NCBI RefSeq assembly: GCF_932526225.1
Contig: NC_064040.1
Coordinates: 6,297,181 to 6,361,180 of the forward strand
Direction: 5' to 3'
DNA from: Nematostella vectensis
Lineage: Eukaryota > Cnidaria > Anthozoa > Actiniaria > Edwardsiidae
DNA: 64,000 bases
The notes under the pieces are model-generated. The model was not told the origin of the DNA and searched no databases. It saw nothing but the letters and a program-made list of their open reading frames with translations. The position numbers were made by a program, and so were the translations under genes. Positions 48,297 to 60,118 of this stretch are shown here, piece by piece; positions within the stretch are counted from its first letter, which is position 1; each line of letters begins with the position of its first letter.

Positions 48297-51200
48297 TCAT
48301 CCACGACGTTGTCTCGCTTGTTCATCTTCTTTTCGGTACCGTTCCTCAAGTTCCTTCAGTTTCCGTTTCTCTTCCGCGATTATTTCTGTAGAGAGATTAA
48401 ACGTATGCCCTGTCACCAATCAAGTGGCAGGAGGGGGGGGGGGGTGGGGGGGGGTGGGGAGGGCATGGTGTAAAGACATTCATTTTTCACAAGCTTGTGG
48501 GGAAGGAGTGCGTGACACTGAGAGCGGCAGCTAGGGAGACTACGCTCTTACTTGTACTGCGCCACTGAAAAGGGAGGGAGAGAGGGAGGGGGGAGGGGCT
48601 ATCGCCATCGATACTCACGGTCACATATCCTCTCCCTTAGATCATATATCTTTGTCCGTAATTCTCCGTAGGAAGCGACCGTCAGTACGTCATCTGGTGA
48701 AGAGGCCATTGAGGTCAATTCCTTCATGTCTATCCCCCTGCCGATACCGAACGCTACCATGTTTACATTGATCGCCCGCAGTTTCTCCGCAGCGGTGGCT
48801 ACCCACTTTGGTCGCTTGGATTTCCCATCAGTCATCAGGATCGCTACTTTCGGTACGAGTTCCCGTGAACCTCCTTTCTCGGTGAAGACTTTCGTTCGCG
48901 CAAGGTCCAGCGCCTAAATGAAGATAAAACCATAAGGTGATGAGTGTATAATGATGCGTATAGCATGGTTTAACCATAAGGTGATGAGTTTTTAATGATG
49001 CTTATAGCAAGGTTTAACCATAAGGTGATGAGTGTATAATGATGCTTATAGCAAGGTTTAACCATAAGATGATGAGTGTATAATGATGCTTATAGCAAGG
49101 TTTAACCATAAGATGATGAGTGTATAATGATGCTTATAGCAAGGTTTAACCATAAGGTGATGAGTGTATAATGATGCTTATAGCAAGGTTTAACCATAAG
49201 ATGATGAGTGTATAATGATGCTTATAGCAAGGTTTAACCATAAGATGATGAGTGTATAATGATGCTTATAGCAAGGTTTAACCATAAGGTGATGAGTGTA
49301 TAATGATACTTATAGCAAGGTTTAACCATAAGATGATAAGTGTATAATGATACTTATAGCAAGGTTTAACCATAAGATGATGAGTGTATAATGATGCTTA
49401 TAGCAAGGTTTAACCATAAGATGATGAGTGTATAATGATGCTTATAGCAAGGTTTAACCATAAGGTGATGAGTGTATAATGATGCTTATAGCAAGGTTTA
49501 ACCATAAGATGATGAGTGTATAATGATGCTTATAGCAAGGTTTAACCATAAGATGATGAGTGTATAATGATGCTTATAGCAAGGTTTAACCATAAGATGA
49601 TGAGTGTATAATGATACTTATAGCAAGGTTTAACCATAAGGTGATGAGTGTATAATGATGCTTATAGCAAGGTTTAACCATAAGATGATGAGTGTATAAT
49701 GATGCTTATAGCAAGGTTTAGCCATAAGGTGATGAGTGTGTAATGATGCTTATAGCAAGGTTTAACCATAAGATGATGAGTATATAATGATACTTATAGA
49801 AAGGTTTAACCATTAGATGATGAGTGTATAATGATGCGTATAGCAAGGTTTAACCATAAGGTGATGAGTTTTTAATGATGCTTATAGCAAGGTTTAACCA
49901 TAAGATGATGAGTGTATAATGATGCTTATAGCAATGTTTTCTCTTTTCCTCTTCAAGGAAGGACTAGAAATTCAGAAAGCAAGAGGACCAGGTGCTAAAC
50001 TTGAAAGATTTTCCCTCTTTTATCATCTATAGGCGTTTCTCTTGAATTTATTTTTTCTAGGTTAAAAAGCAAGTGAATAGAAACTTCTAGGATACGCAAC
50101 AATTGCATAGCTTGGGGTGGGGGAGGGGGGTAAGAGGGGGGGGGGGCACCCCAACCCTTCCTTGAGCCGCCAAAAAGTTGCGTTTTGCGAGATTGGTCGA
50201 AAATGAAATAGTTATTTTTTTGCAAGATTGGTCAACATAAATGAGTCGTATTCTCAAGATGGGTCGACATAAAGGAGTCATTGTCGTTGTATGTGCACGC
50301 ATAATTCATGTGTGTAGCTCTGCTGACATATGATACTCACCTGCTCAGTCTTGGTGTGCCCTTGGACGAACACCATCTTGAATATTGCGTTCTTGATAGC
50401 TTTTGGTGAGCGGTAGGTGTTTAGTGAGAAGATAACGTCAGCGAAGTCTGAGTACCGGATCAGGCCGACCCGAGTGCTATTGTTAGTGACGTTGAACCCA
50501 CGGATGACCTAGAGGGGGTGGGGAAGGACAAATATTTTATATAACGATAAAAAGATCTGTAAGATAGCATGCATATGCAGCCCAAACCAGAGAGAAAAAG
50601 AAGAAGAAGAAGAAGAAGCAAAAACGATTCACATTCGGTGAGGATTAGTCTACACCCTTTTATAACAATAATTACAATAACACTAATTACTAATGTTCTC
50701 TTTCAACATTTTTAATTCTTCAGTGACATTTGAAAGAATAAAATATAGAGGTTTCAATGTACGTTACTTACCTAACACATCAATTGTTTGGCACCTTCAT
50801 ATAACGGAGACAATGTTCGGTCCCAAGTGGTGTGTGTTATATCGAGGTTTCACTGTACGTTACTTACCTAACACATAAATTGTTTGGCACCTTCATATAA
50901 CGGACACGATGTTCGGTCCCAAGTGGTGTTTGTTATATAGAGGTTTCACTTTACATTACTTACCTAACACATAAATTGTTTGGCACCTTTATATAACGGA
51001 CACGATGTTGGGTCCCAAGTGGTTTTTGTTATATAGAAGTTTCACTGTACATTACTTACCTAACACATCAATTGTTTGGCACCTTCATATATCGGACACA
51101 TTGTCCGGTCCCAAGTGGTGTGTGTTATATAGAGGTTTCACTGTACGTTACTTACCCTCCACATAAACTGCTTGGCTTGGAGGAAGCCTTCCTCGCGAAC

Positions 51201-54200
51201 ACTTCCCGACGCATCTACTATGAATACCAAGTCTAGCTTACCGGAACACACTGCAAACATGAGAACAGTTAACGGTGAGTCTAGGTATGTGAATAAACAG
51301 GCATGAAGGTCAGCGGTGACTTTTTCTATTCTCACTGTTTGCGATGCGCGCATGAAACCGAGGTCAGGTGGTAAAAAAATGTAAACAAACAAAATGGCGT
51401 CGGGAAAATCAGATGGCCATCCGTGCGTCGCAAAGAGTTGTGGGAAGTAATGGGATAGGGAATAAAAGGAAGGAATAATACACCAAGAAGTGTATCGTCT
51501 ATGCCAGTGCCCACTGGCGTGTTTATCAGGGATTGAAAAATGAGCCCACTTGTTTTTGACCTTTATGAAGTGATTACAACATACAATCTCAACTTAATGC
51601 CAGATTTCCAAACACTGTGTTCTGCTACAACACGTATCCAACAAACGAAACTCACTTTTCGCTTTACAGATGAATGGCTTCTTCAGGATACAGTTCTCAT
51701 CGGACCAAGTCCCCCAGTGGGGGTTCGTATGAATCGTAACACAGGCTTCCCTCTCTCTCTTTGGCTTGGCGGAGTAGCTTGTAGGCTCACCACTCAGCCA
51801 TTTTGTGTACTTCATAGGTTTTTTATCCATCCATCTAAACCGCCCAACCTGGAACATATCCGTAGCCCCGATCCAGAATCCCCTTAATCCAATAACCTGG
51901 CGAATTTGCTTGATCCTCTCTGTGATGAATTCGCTTTCTTCTGGATCCACTATCGAGAGCAAGTGTCCGAACTCGGCTTCCTTGCAGTACAGCTCAGCCT
52001 CGGACCATGTCATGGTGTCGTATGGAAGAGGCACGAACTTGTAAATATGAAAGTTCCATTCCCATTCTGTTGAGATAGAATGTTGTGAATTTCTAATACG
52101 TCAGAGGTTAACATTGAGGAGCTAACCGTGCATGTGGCCTCCATTTAAAGAATGCCATTCAGCCACACATTCGTAACTGTTTCTCGCTGACGGAAATGGA
52201 TGCTTTGTGTGAATGAAGTGAACAATTGAGGTGTGTATTTTTAGATAACGTTAAAAAATGATCTAACAAAATAGTCTGTTATCAAGGGTAGCTGCAATTA
52301 AGCCTTGTAAAGCTTGCAACACTCTTCTTGTTTACTTACTAAATCCAAATCTTTTAAGGTCCCTCAGTTTATTTGGAGTATCTATAAATAAAAAAGGAAC
52401 AGGAGATAAGCCAAATATTTGTTTAACAGTCAATACAGTAGCAAATGTGCAAATGAAAGTGGTGATAAAAGAAATGGTTAAGATGGCGCCAATAAAAATA
52501 CTGTTAATAACAAAAAGAGCACATCATAGCGGTAATCACATATACCTTTAGACTTGCAGATGTATCCATAACTATTAAAGCAATCATTATCACTCCATGT
52601 AGACTGTCGGGGCGCGTGTTCCATAGCAACACAATACTCGTGAGGTGTTCGGGGTCTATTCGGCTCACCCTCGGCCCACGGCGCCAGACGATTTTGAAAC
52701 GGAGCACTACCGATAAACTGATATACTCCTCTAATATTCCTATCATTCGCGCCAATCCAGAACCGACCAATGGGAGCCATTTCCTTGGTGAGGTTCGTAA
52801 GAAGTTTGTTCATCCATTGCACCTCGTTTTTATTATCAAATGAGATAAGATGCCCGTTTTCTTCCTCGATGCAGATTTCTTCGGCCTCAAACCAGGAACG
52901 TTTGTCGTGCCTCTGTAAGACGATTTTGTAGACGTTGTCATTGTGCTCAAACACTGAAAAAAAAAAAAGAGTTCATACGCTTATTAAACTTTCTCTCGCC
53001 ATTTTATTAGAGAGAGAAAGCTCACATCAAATCGCTCTCCAATGGGAGGAGTAGCGATGGGTACCTCCAAATTTCGAAAGTCTCGCAAACATTTCGGGTT
53101 CTAGGAGCCTGTATTTTTTTCCACGGTCTCGGAGTCTCTGATTTCTGTAAAACGCGATCCGTTTGATGTTGTCACCATGGGTTTCCGGGTTTCTTTTTCA
53201 TAGTGTAGCAAGAATGTATTGTAACTCTACTTACTATATTTTCAACTGATGTTTATGATATACCTAGCAAGTTATCCGAAAACAAGCTAAAAAGCTCGGG
53301 CTCGGATCCCGAAATTTGACAAAAGTCTCGGGCTCGGATTCTAAAACACGGGTCTCGGCGCCTCAGCAAGTCTTAGATTTACCCATCGCTACCCCTAATG
53401 GGGTCTGGAACGCCTGTAGAGACATACATATCGACAATGGCTGTGTTGTTGAGAGTGGAGCATGCCTCCAGGGCGCTGTCTTAGCCCACACATCCTCTCA
53501 CATAGCCAACCGCAGACGAGTCTCGGTTACAGCCACCAATACCGCACATACAAATCAATTCTCGCGCCTAAATACTGTAAATAATACTCTGTCTGTTGGG
53601 AAGATTCTCACATTACATTTGACTCGAGATAATTTGAATTTTCACGCTGACTCGAACAAAAAGAAAATCTCCCTGTAATTTGGCCTCATAAATTTTGTTA
53701 TTTTTACACCCAGCTCCAACTAGATTGAAGTCTGCTAAAAGCCATTTTGTCCTCCCTTTAAAATCGGCGAAGGGGAGATAAGACGACTACATGGGCAAGC
53801 TTAAATAATCGCCAAATAATTTCTCTGTCACTTATCCCCCCCCCCCCCCGATAATTTGAAACACCTGGAAAACGCGAGACGAGTGACCAACAGCAGTCGT
53901 TTCAAGTGTTTTCAACTAATTTTGTTTTATACAATAAATTTTTCAAGTATGACTCATATCTTCATACCTTATTTTTGTAGCATTGACACAAAATGACTAA
54001 AAAAGTACAAATGTTAACCCTTTTTCAAAGAGAACAAGTGCCAACAATAATCCGATAACTCGAGTTATCAAAGGTTAATTAACAAAAGTATATAAAAACA
54101 CATCTCAAGAAAACTATAGTAACATCCAAGGCGATCATATGAATGAACAGGCTAGCGCATGGCTATCGTTTACACCAAATGTCTATGCGTTTTTGTACCA

Positions 54201-54652
54201 TCAGTATCTTATAACACTATTCAAACGTCTAGGGGTTAGAACCCGTGAGGGGATTTAATGAAGAGTTAGCTCAGGTGAGAAGAGCTAATATAGAAATCTG
54301 CGTCAATTGCCAATAAGAATAAGAATATTATCTTCTATAGTGAAGTAGTTTAGGTGGTATTGTGGGCAATAAATGTATATTGCGAAAATTTAACTCATTT
54401 TAAGGGCAATATCATGGAAAATTCAACCAAAACTAAAATAAAAGATTTGTGATCATGAATTCTGCAAAATAACTCTGAAGGAAATCACTAGAAGCCTTAG
54501 GGAAACAAGCTCAATCGCGCGATTTTTGGCATACTGACACCATTGTGTACATTTTGTGACTTACCGTACCCCGCAGCATTTACTTCCAAATTCTGCTCAG
54601 ACCGACACAAACCAAAGCTAGCAATAATCACCCAGAAAAACGCCGTCTTCAT
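48297..54652 (-). CDS. Secreted protein with two C-type lectin domains and a VWFA domain
   Basis: Exons: 54652-54565, 52953-52546, 52381-52340, 52066-51656, 51250-51156, 50508-50341, 48913-48619, 48385-48297; 1596 nt, 531 aa, in frame. Signal peptide MKTAFFWVIIASFGLCRS. CTLD1 (about 34-164) has WIGAND, an EPN motif (mannose-type sugar specificity in the family), WSDND and four conserved Cys. CTLD2 (about 185-316) has WIGATD, EPT in place of EPN and WSDEN, so its sugar binding is doubtful. VWFA (about 321-495) has a complete-looking MIDAS: DASGS (329-333), the GHTKT Thr and MTDG (D433). The tail is a short charged helix (KRKLKELEERYRKEDEQ). No TM segment, so it is probably secreted: a matrix or immune lectin. 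The first intron carries a hAT-like MITE. Introns 5 and 6 carry 96-bp and 44-bp repeats. Confidence 0.94.
48936..49935. repeat. 44-bp minisatellite, about 23 copies
   Basis: Unit ATAAGGTGATGAGTGTATAA, TGATGCTTATAGCAAGGTTT, AACC with few variants (AGATGATG, ATACTTAT). It starts 23 bp from the acceptor of the second VWFA exon (48913) in intron 6. Copying from the exon is not evident beyond a possible CAAGGT word. Confidence 0.95.
50755..51185. repeat. 96-bp array carrying the donor of the first VWFA exon
   Basis: On the minus strand the real exon end (GCCAAGCAGTTTATGTGGAGG|GTAAGTAACG at 51156) is followed every 96 bp by copies reading GCCAAACAATTTATGTGTTAG|GTAAGTAACG. That gives four decoy donors with perfect AG|GTAAGT. 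The unit also contains CAGTGAAACCTCTATATAAC, which resembles a pogo/Tigger-type transposon end, so a MITE fragment may have been drawn into the unit. Confidence 0.85.
53052..53391. mobile_element. hAT-like MITE, about 340 bp
   Basis: TAGCGATGGGTA at 53052-53063 is inverted at 53380-53391 (TACCCATCGCTA). The interior repeats TCTCGGGCTCGGAT-like words. Such ends are typical of hAT-type MITEs; no clean 8-bp target duplication is left. It lies in intron 1 of the lectin-VWFA gene. Confidence 0.6.
53392..54564. other. Rest of lectin gene intron 1
   Basis: AT-rich, with a C-run at about 53837. No exon with a lectin or signal sequence other than the ones listed. Confidence 0.5.
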
Positions 54653-54861
54653 GTTTACAATGTATATCTTAGAGCAGTCTGACCGCGAAGCATCTAAGCG
54701 CTGTAATATGTACCATGTCTAATGAGGTCTGGATAATGTTAAGGGAGGGGCGATTAGCATGGCTTTTACTAATAAAGGGCGCGCGACAGAAGGGAAAATA
54801 CTACCTATAATTGTAAAAGTTTAAGAAAGCCAATATAAATAAAGGCTAAGGAAACAATACG

Positions 54862-54960
54862 TTTGCAAATCAGTGCAAATCATTTGTAAAATGATTTGTA
54901 AATCTGTGCAAATCATTTGTAAAATGATTTGCAGATCTGTGCAAATCATTTTACATTATT
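54862..54960. repeat. Three 33-bp units, each a near-perfect palindrome, upstream of the lectin gene
   Basis: GTGCAAATCAT occurs at 54873, 54906 and 54939. Each unit contains the inverted repeat CAAATCATTT-GTA-AAATGATTTG. The array lies about 210-310 bp 5' of the lectin start codon, so it could be a cluster of regulatory sites; TGCAAATCA resembles a POU octamer with one mismatch. Confidence 0.75.
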
Positions 54961-56084
54961 GATGAACATTATTTTTTGATAGACATTTCTTCAGGTATCA
55001 CCCAAAATCACTGCTTGAGAAAAAGCAATGTTGTTATAAGAGTGTCGTCGCTTTACGAATATAACCGAAGGTGTTTTCACCATGTCGCCTTTTACTTTGA
55101 AGTGGAGTGACCTTATGTCAAATACTACGCTAAAATATAAGGAGTAACCAGGGCGGAATGATTCTTACTTGAAGTGAATGACTTTGCTACGCACGTATGG
55201 TCATAGTGATATACTAATTGAACCCGAAGCTGTAATCATAACGCGTTTAAAAAAACTACAAATGCTAGCACGATATGTAAGTATACTATGCAGGCCTTTG
55301 CTCATCAACGGTTGGAGTAGACATTCTTGTGCGAGGCTCGTTCCTTTGCGTGCCGACGTTTAAGCCGTTTATGCTCACGACAGAAATGAGTCACGCGCAA
55401 TCCAGAACATTCTCTTGGCTAAATCCTTAGCGACATTTTAAAAGATATGTATTTCCCCACCTCAATAGTGTCTGCAACTAGTGCACAAGTTGAAAAAAGG
55501 ATGATTTCCAGGTTCTGATTAGTAAGAAAGCTGATTTAAGGCGTCAAACGAAATGTAACAAGGAAGATGACAGAATCGTTGCCTGATATTTTAGACACCT
55601 ATTTTGAGGCAACACAAATCCTTATCCCCATTCACATTCACATATTCTCATCTAACCTGTATTTGACTAAAGCACAAGGCTACCAATTGCATTTATTGAC
55701 TATTCCCGGGAAAAATGCCAAATACCAATCGCTCATTTATGCAATCTCTTTCTGTGTCTAATCATAACTCATTAATAGGCTAACCGCAAAGGAACAGCAC
55801 TTGAGCAAGAGATTACTGACAGCCTTGATATTCTACGGGATATCTATCGGCCAGTAAAGATAGACAAGCCACGAAATGCGAGTAAGTGTAAAATACTTTT
55901 AGGCAATTGTGTGCAGATGGCAAAGTTTGACCACGTGACCCCCATTCATCTGGCAAACAATCCACCGCCCGCTCCATCCACCAATCCCATAACCCATCGC
56001 GCCAATTCTAGCAGTCCTTGATTTGTAAGAAGACAGTTTTTTAGGGCCAAGAGAGCTTGTGCGGTAGAAAAGCATCACCGTGAG
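54961..56084. other. Intergenic, no gene seen
   Basis: 5' flank of the lectin-VWFA gene and beyond. Short ORFs at 55178 and 55567 have no domain. Confidence 0.5.
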
Positions 56085-56560
56085 TGTAGCGCTTGACCGT
56101 ATCACGTGACTGTAGCGCTTGATCGTATCACGTGACAGTAGCGCTTAACTGTATCACGTGACTGTAGCGCTTGACTATATCACGTGACTGTAGCGCTTGA
56201 CCGTATCACGTGATTGTAGCGCATGGCTGTAACAAATGGCTGTAGTGCTTGAATGCATCACGTGATTAGGTGACTGACGTGATCGCATCGCTACCGCGTG
56301 ACTCGTGGCTGTCACACTTGACTAGATTGCGTGACTGTGCTGGGTGATTGTAGCGCGAATCACGTGACTGCATTGTATGACTGTATCGCGTGACTATATC
56401 GCTTGACTGCTTTGCGTGAGTGCATCGCGTGATTGTGTTGGGCGACAGTGGTGCGTAATCGCGTGACCGTATTAGATGACTACATCGCGTGACTGCCTCG
56501 TGTGTCTGTAGCGCTTGAATGTATCACGTGACTGTGTCGTGTGCGACTACTTCGCGTGAT
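56085..56560. repeat. 26-bp CACGTG-containing minisatellite, decaying
   Basis: Unit AGCGCTTGACCGTATCACGTGACTGT, five clear copies to about 56215, then degenerate copies (ATCGCGTGACT, TAGCGCTTGAATG) to about 56560. Each good unit carries the palindrome TCACGTGA, the E-box form bound by MITF/TFE and USF factors. No gene within 1 kb is recognised. Confidence 0.85.
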
Positions 56561-57595
56561 TGCATCAGATCCAAGAGGATTTGACTCCCGGATATCCGGC
56601 TGTAGCATACCGCCAGGCAGTGCAAAGTGAAAGTAGTAAAATAAAAGTCTAATAGTCTGAGTGAAAGTAGTAAAATTCCTCCCAGAACCTTTAGCAAGCT
56701 TTTAATAGTAAAATGCAGTGGAAGGTAGTAAGTTATCGTAACTTTCCTTCTAAGGTCATAAAAGTAATTATCGAAGTATATTAAGTGCACCGCAACACGT
56801 TTGAGCGAGGCGCTTATTCGGGATAGGCGCTTATTCGTGTTTTCCTCTTAGGCGAGGCGCTTATTCGGGGGAGGCGTTTTTTCGAGCAATTACTGTAAGA
56901 CACATAAGTCGAGTTCACCAGATGTCTCTGCTGGGGGTTGGAACTTTAAGTAATCAGGAGGCCTTTAGACAAAAGCACACAACGAGCCCCCTCCCCCCCA
57001 TCAAGAAACATGTTAAAATATTTCGTCCATTGAATATGTTCTGAAGCCGAAAATGCCCATTTTAATAATTGCTGGGAAAAAGTTATCTGTTCATTTTCCC
57101 AGGAGGGACCATTCTTTTTTTTTCCTCCAGCCAGCAGTGGTTAGGAATTTAATTCCCAGCCAGCAAGGGTAAGGCAGTTAAGCACATGAATAATTGCCCG
57201 TATAACGAATCGAGACGATTTTCCCCCCAAGCATACGCTCCAGCGCCCCCAAAAATATTCCCAGGACAACTAGTTCGACTCCACAAATTTGCCAGCAGAA
57301 CCATTCGGGACGGTTTTTTTCCCCAGCAACCGAGGGCACTAACATCTTCACAGCCAGCAAAAAAACGGGCTGTGGACAGATATTTTGCGGAACATGGGAA
57401 CAGATCCGTTTTGTGCCCTTGTTGAGATACGTGATGATAGTGATATGATGTGATGATGACACATCAAACAATCTTTTACTGTAATCAAGTGTTATATTTT
57501 TAAAGCGTACATTCCTGTGCAGAGCTTTTTGCGGAGAAAAAAAATCGAGCGACACGGAAAGCTCTACGCAGAAGGGTAGTTAATGAATCCTTCGG
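56561..57595. other. Intergenic with a foldback-like GCGCTTATTCGGG repeat
   Basis: Three copies of GGCGCTTATTCG at about 56810-56870, resembling the end of a small DNA element. The rest is unremarkable; the ORFs at 57178-57555 (-) and 57186-57425 (+) overlap each other and show no domain. Confidence 0.4.
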
Positions 57596-58094
57596 TGATC
57601 CCTTGGCACCTCCCCCACTTCCTAGCCACCCTACACCTCCCTCCTATTCTCTCCACCTCATAGATATCATCCCTATCCTATCCATCATAATTTAATCCCA
57701 TCCCCCTACCAAACCAACCACACCCCACCCTATCCCAACAACCCAATTAGACTTTGTCCAGCAACCCCACCCTCACCCATTCCACAACTCCTACCTACAC
57801 CAAGGCTTCCCACCCTCTTTTAGCCAACCCTTGTTGCTACCTTATCCTTATCTGTGCAATCCCTTCTCCATGTTGTACCTCCCCTTATTAACATGCAATG
57901 TCTGCCTTCAACAAGCCAACCAACACCCTTACCCTTACTCCACCCGCCTCTCTCTCACCCCAACACCTACTCTCCCTTACAACCACACCATACCCCACCC
58001 CACCCTGTCCCAACAACCCAACTAAACTATGTCCAGCAACACCACCCTCCCCCACCCCACAACTCCTACCTGCACCCAGTCTACCCAACTCAAG
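57596..58094. other. 500-bp strand-asymmetric, nearly G-free tract
   Basis: The plus strand is built almost only of C, A and T, with roughly 5 percent G by eye. It contains a diverged direct repeat of about 70 bp (CCCAACAACCCAA start) at 57734 and 58008. Overlapping C/P/T-rich ORFs here are composition artefacts. Confidence 0.7.
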
Positions 58095-58103
58095 CCTCCA
58101 AAA

Positions 58104-58385
58104 CTCTGCGCGAAGCATCCTGAGAGAATGGCGAACCTTACCATCCCGTATGCGCAGCAATAACCCTGCGCGTAGCACCCCGGGCGAAGACTGGACCGAG
58201 CCAGTTCAAATACGCAGTAACAACCCTGCGCGAAGCATCCTGGGAGAAGGGCGAACCTTACCATCTCACACGCGAAGCAACAACCCTGCGAGTAGTATCC
58301 TGGGCGAAGACTGAACCGAAGCAAGTACCGTGCGCAGTAACAACCCTGCGCGAAGCATCCTGGGAGAAGGGCGAACCTTACCATT
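58104..58385. repeat. 60-bp units in an A-B-A-B-A arrangement
   Basis: Unit CCTGCGCGAAGCATCCTGGG, AGAAGGGCGAACCTTACCAT and 20 more bases alternates with a second type containing GGCGAAGACTG. It is thus a 120-bp higher-order repeat. Both frames stay open because 60 is divisible by three. Confidence 0.85.
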
Positions 58386-58569
58386 CCACTCTTGTCAACT
58401 TTGTCCACCCCAGCGACAACTATACGCCATGGTAAGAACAACTGCATCACTATCCCGTACACTCCTTATACTCCAACTCCACTCACCGTAGCATTATCCC
58501 CACAATGACCCTCCCGCCCTCACTCCTGCCACCTACCTCTACCCGTATCACAACCATTATCCCCCTTTT

Positions 58570-59108
58570 ATGTCCCCATTCTCCCCAGGTGCCATGGTAC
58601 GAATACCCACTTTTAACCAAAAAAAAAATGTGTTAGTCGATAATTTCCACGTAAAATTGCAGACATTCCTGTTTACTACGATTTTACCTGCCGTCATTTT
58701 CAAACGTGGCCTGGACCTAACTGGACCTAATGACTATCACGTGACTATCACTGATTTCGCGCGTCGGTCCCAGGCTCCTTCCAGAAAAATGACATCAATC
58801 TATTGATATGTAGCAATGAGATAATGTTTATTATAAGGGGGATGACATCAACGGTGATAATGTGATTCTATAAATAATTGAGACGATGACTGCTAGGAAA
58901 TTGTTTTTGTTATTGGCAATTATATGATATGTTGTTGATTTTGATAATGATGAAAACATGATCATGATGATAATATTACGATTAAGCTGCTGATGGTAAT
59001 GGTAATGGTCAAGATGATGATCAAGTAATAAATGATGATGATGATGATGATGGTGATGATAATGATGATGGCGGTTATGGTGATAGTTATCTTGATGACA
59101 ACTGACAT
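58570..59108. other. Low-complexity GATGAT-rich flank
   Basis: No gene. Grades from mixed sequence into GAT/GGT microsatellite. Confidence 0.5.
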
Positions 59109-59590
59109 TTGACTATGGGGATGATGATGATGATGGTGGTGGTTGTGGTGGTGGTGGTGGTGGTGGTGGTGGTGATGGTGATGGTGATGGTGATGGTGAT
59201 GGTGATGGTGATGGTGATGGTGATGGTGATGGTGATGGTGATGGTGATGGTGATGGTGATGGTGATGGTGATGGTGATGGTGATGGTGATGGTGATGGTG
59301 ATGGTGATGGTGATGGTGATGGTGATGGTGATGGTGATGGTGATGGTGATGGTGATGGTTGTGGTGGTGGTGGTGATGGTGATGGTGGTGGTGGTGGTGG
59401 TGGTGGTAGTGATGATGGTGGTGGTGGTGGTGGTGGTGGTGGTGGTGGTGGTGGTGGTGATAGTGATGGTGATGATTGTGGTGATGGTGATGGTGATGGT
59501 TGTGGTGGTGGTGGTGATGGTGACGGTGATGTTTGTGGTGGTGGTGGTGATGGTGATGGTGATGGTGGTGGTGGTGGTGATAGTGATGTT
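59109..59590. repeat. (GGTGAT)n and (GGT)n microsatellite
   Basis: A pure stretch of about 31 GGTGAT units (about 59171-59358), then mixed GGT/GAT blocks. The two 201-codon ORFs on opposite strands are artefacts. Confidence 0.96.
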
Positions 59591-59640
59591 GATTATAATG
59601 ACGATGATTGTGATGTTAAGGTTAATAACAATGATGATGA

Positions 59641-59780
59641 CAGCGGCATTGCCAGGATTTCTAACAGGAGGGTGCCCTAAAGGCCCTTTCAAGGCATTTT
59701 CACCTGTACTTTAGATAAGATCTCTAATACATTTACTGTATTTTGGCCGCTAGAAGGGGGGGACACACCCTAGGCCACCC
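59641..59780. repeat. Dispersed repeat fragment, second copy of the GCGGC(G/A)T family
   Basis: CAGCGGCATTGCCAGGATTT and the following sequence match 28186-28262. The element seems to extend to about 59780 (GGGGGGGACACACCCTAGG). Confidence 0.5.
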
Positions 59781-60050
59781 CAGTGTCTACACACCTGGAT
59801 GATAATAATCATGATGGTGATGACGATGATAATGATGCTTATTCATGTTAGTGAAACATGGAACAAAAACACGAACCCTACGTCACACACACAAATTACG
59901 TCTTCTCTCTTACGAAAACTCAACACAATCAAGTTTTATTGGTATTGCGTGCATGTACCCGGCGAGGGACGGTACGCACGGAATCACGGCTAGACAGGAA
60001 AACACTTTTTTATCTGTTTATGGCGACAGCTTAATGTGAATGCCAACACT

Positions 60051-60118
60051 GTTGACAAATTCCTCGTTGCATACATACAAGTCTTGACAAATTCCTCGTT
60101 GCATACATACAAGTCTTG
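60051..60118. repeat. 32-bp direct duplication
   Basis: TGACAAATTCCTCGTTGCAT plus 12 bases, present twice in tandem. Confidence 0.85.

Noticed and set aside
47748-48473. Poly-SP, poly-RH, poly-MA and poly-RW ORFs
   Set aside because: Pure (CATCGC)n hexamer translated in different frames.
59087-59714. Opposed 201-codon ORFs rich in Thr/Ile and Met/Val
   Set aside because: Translation of GGTGAT microsatellite on both strands.
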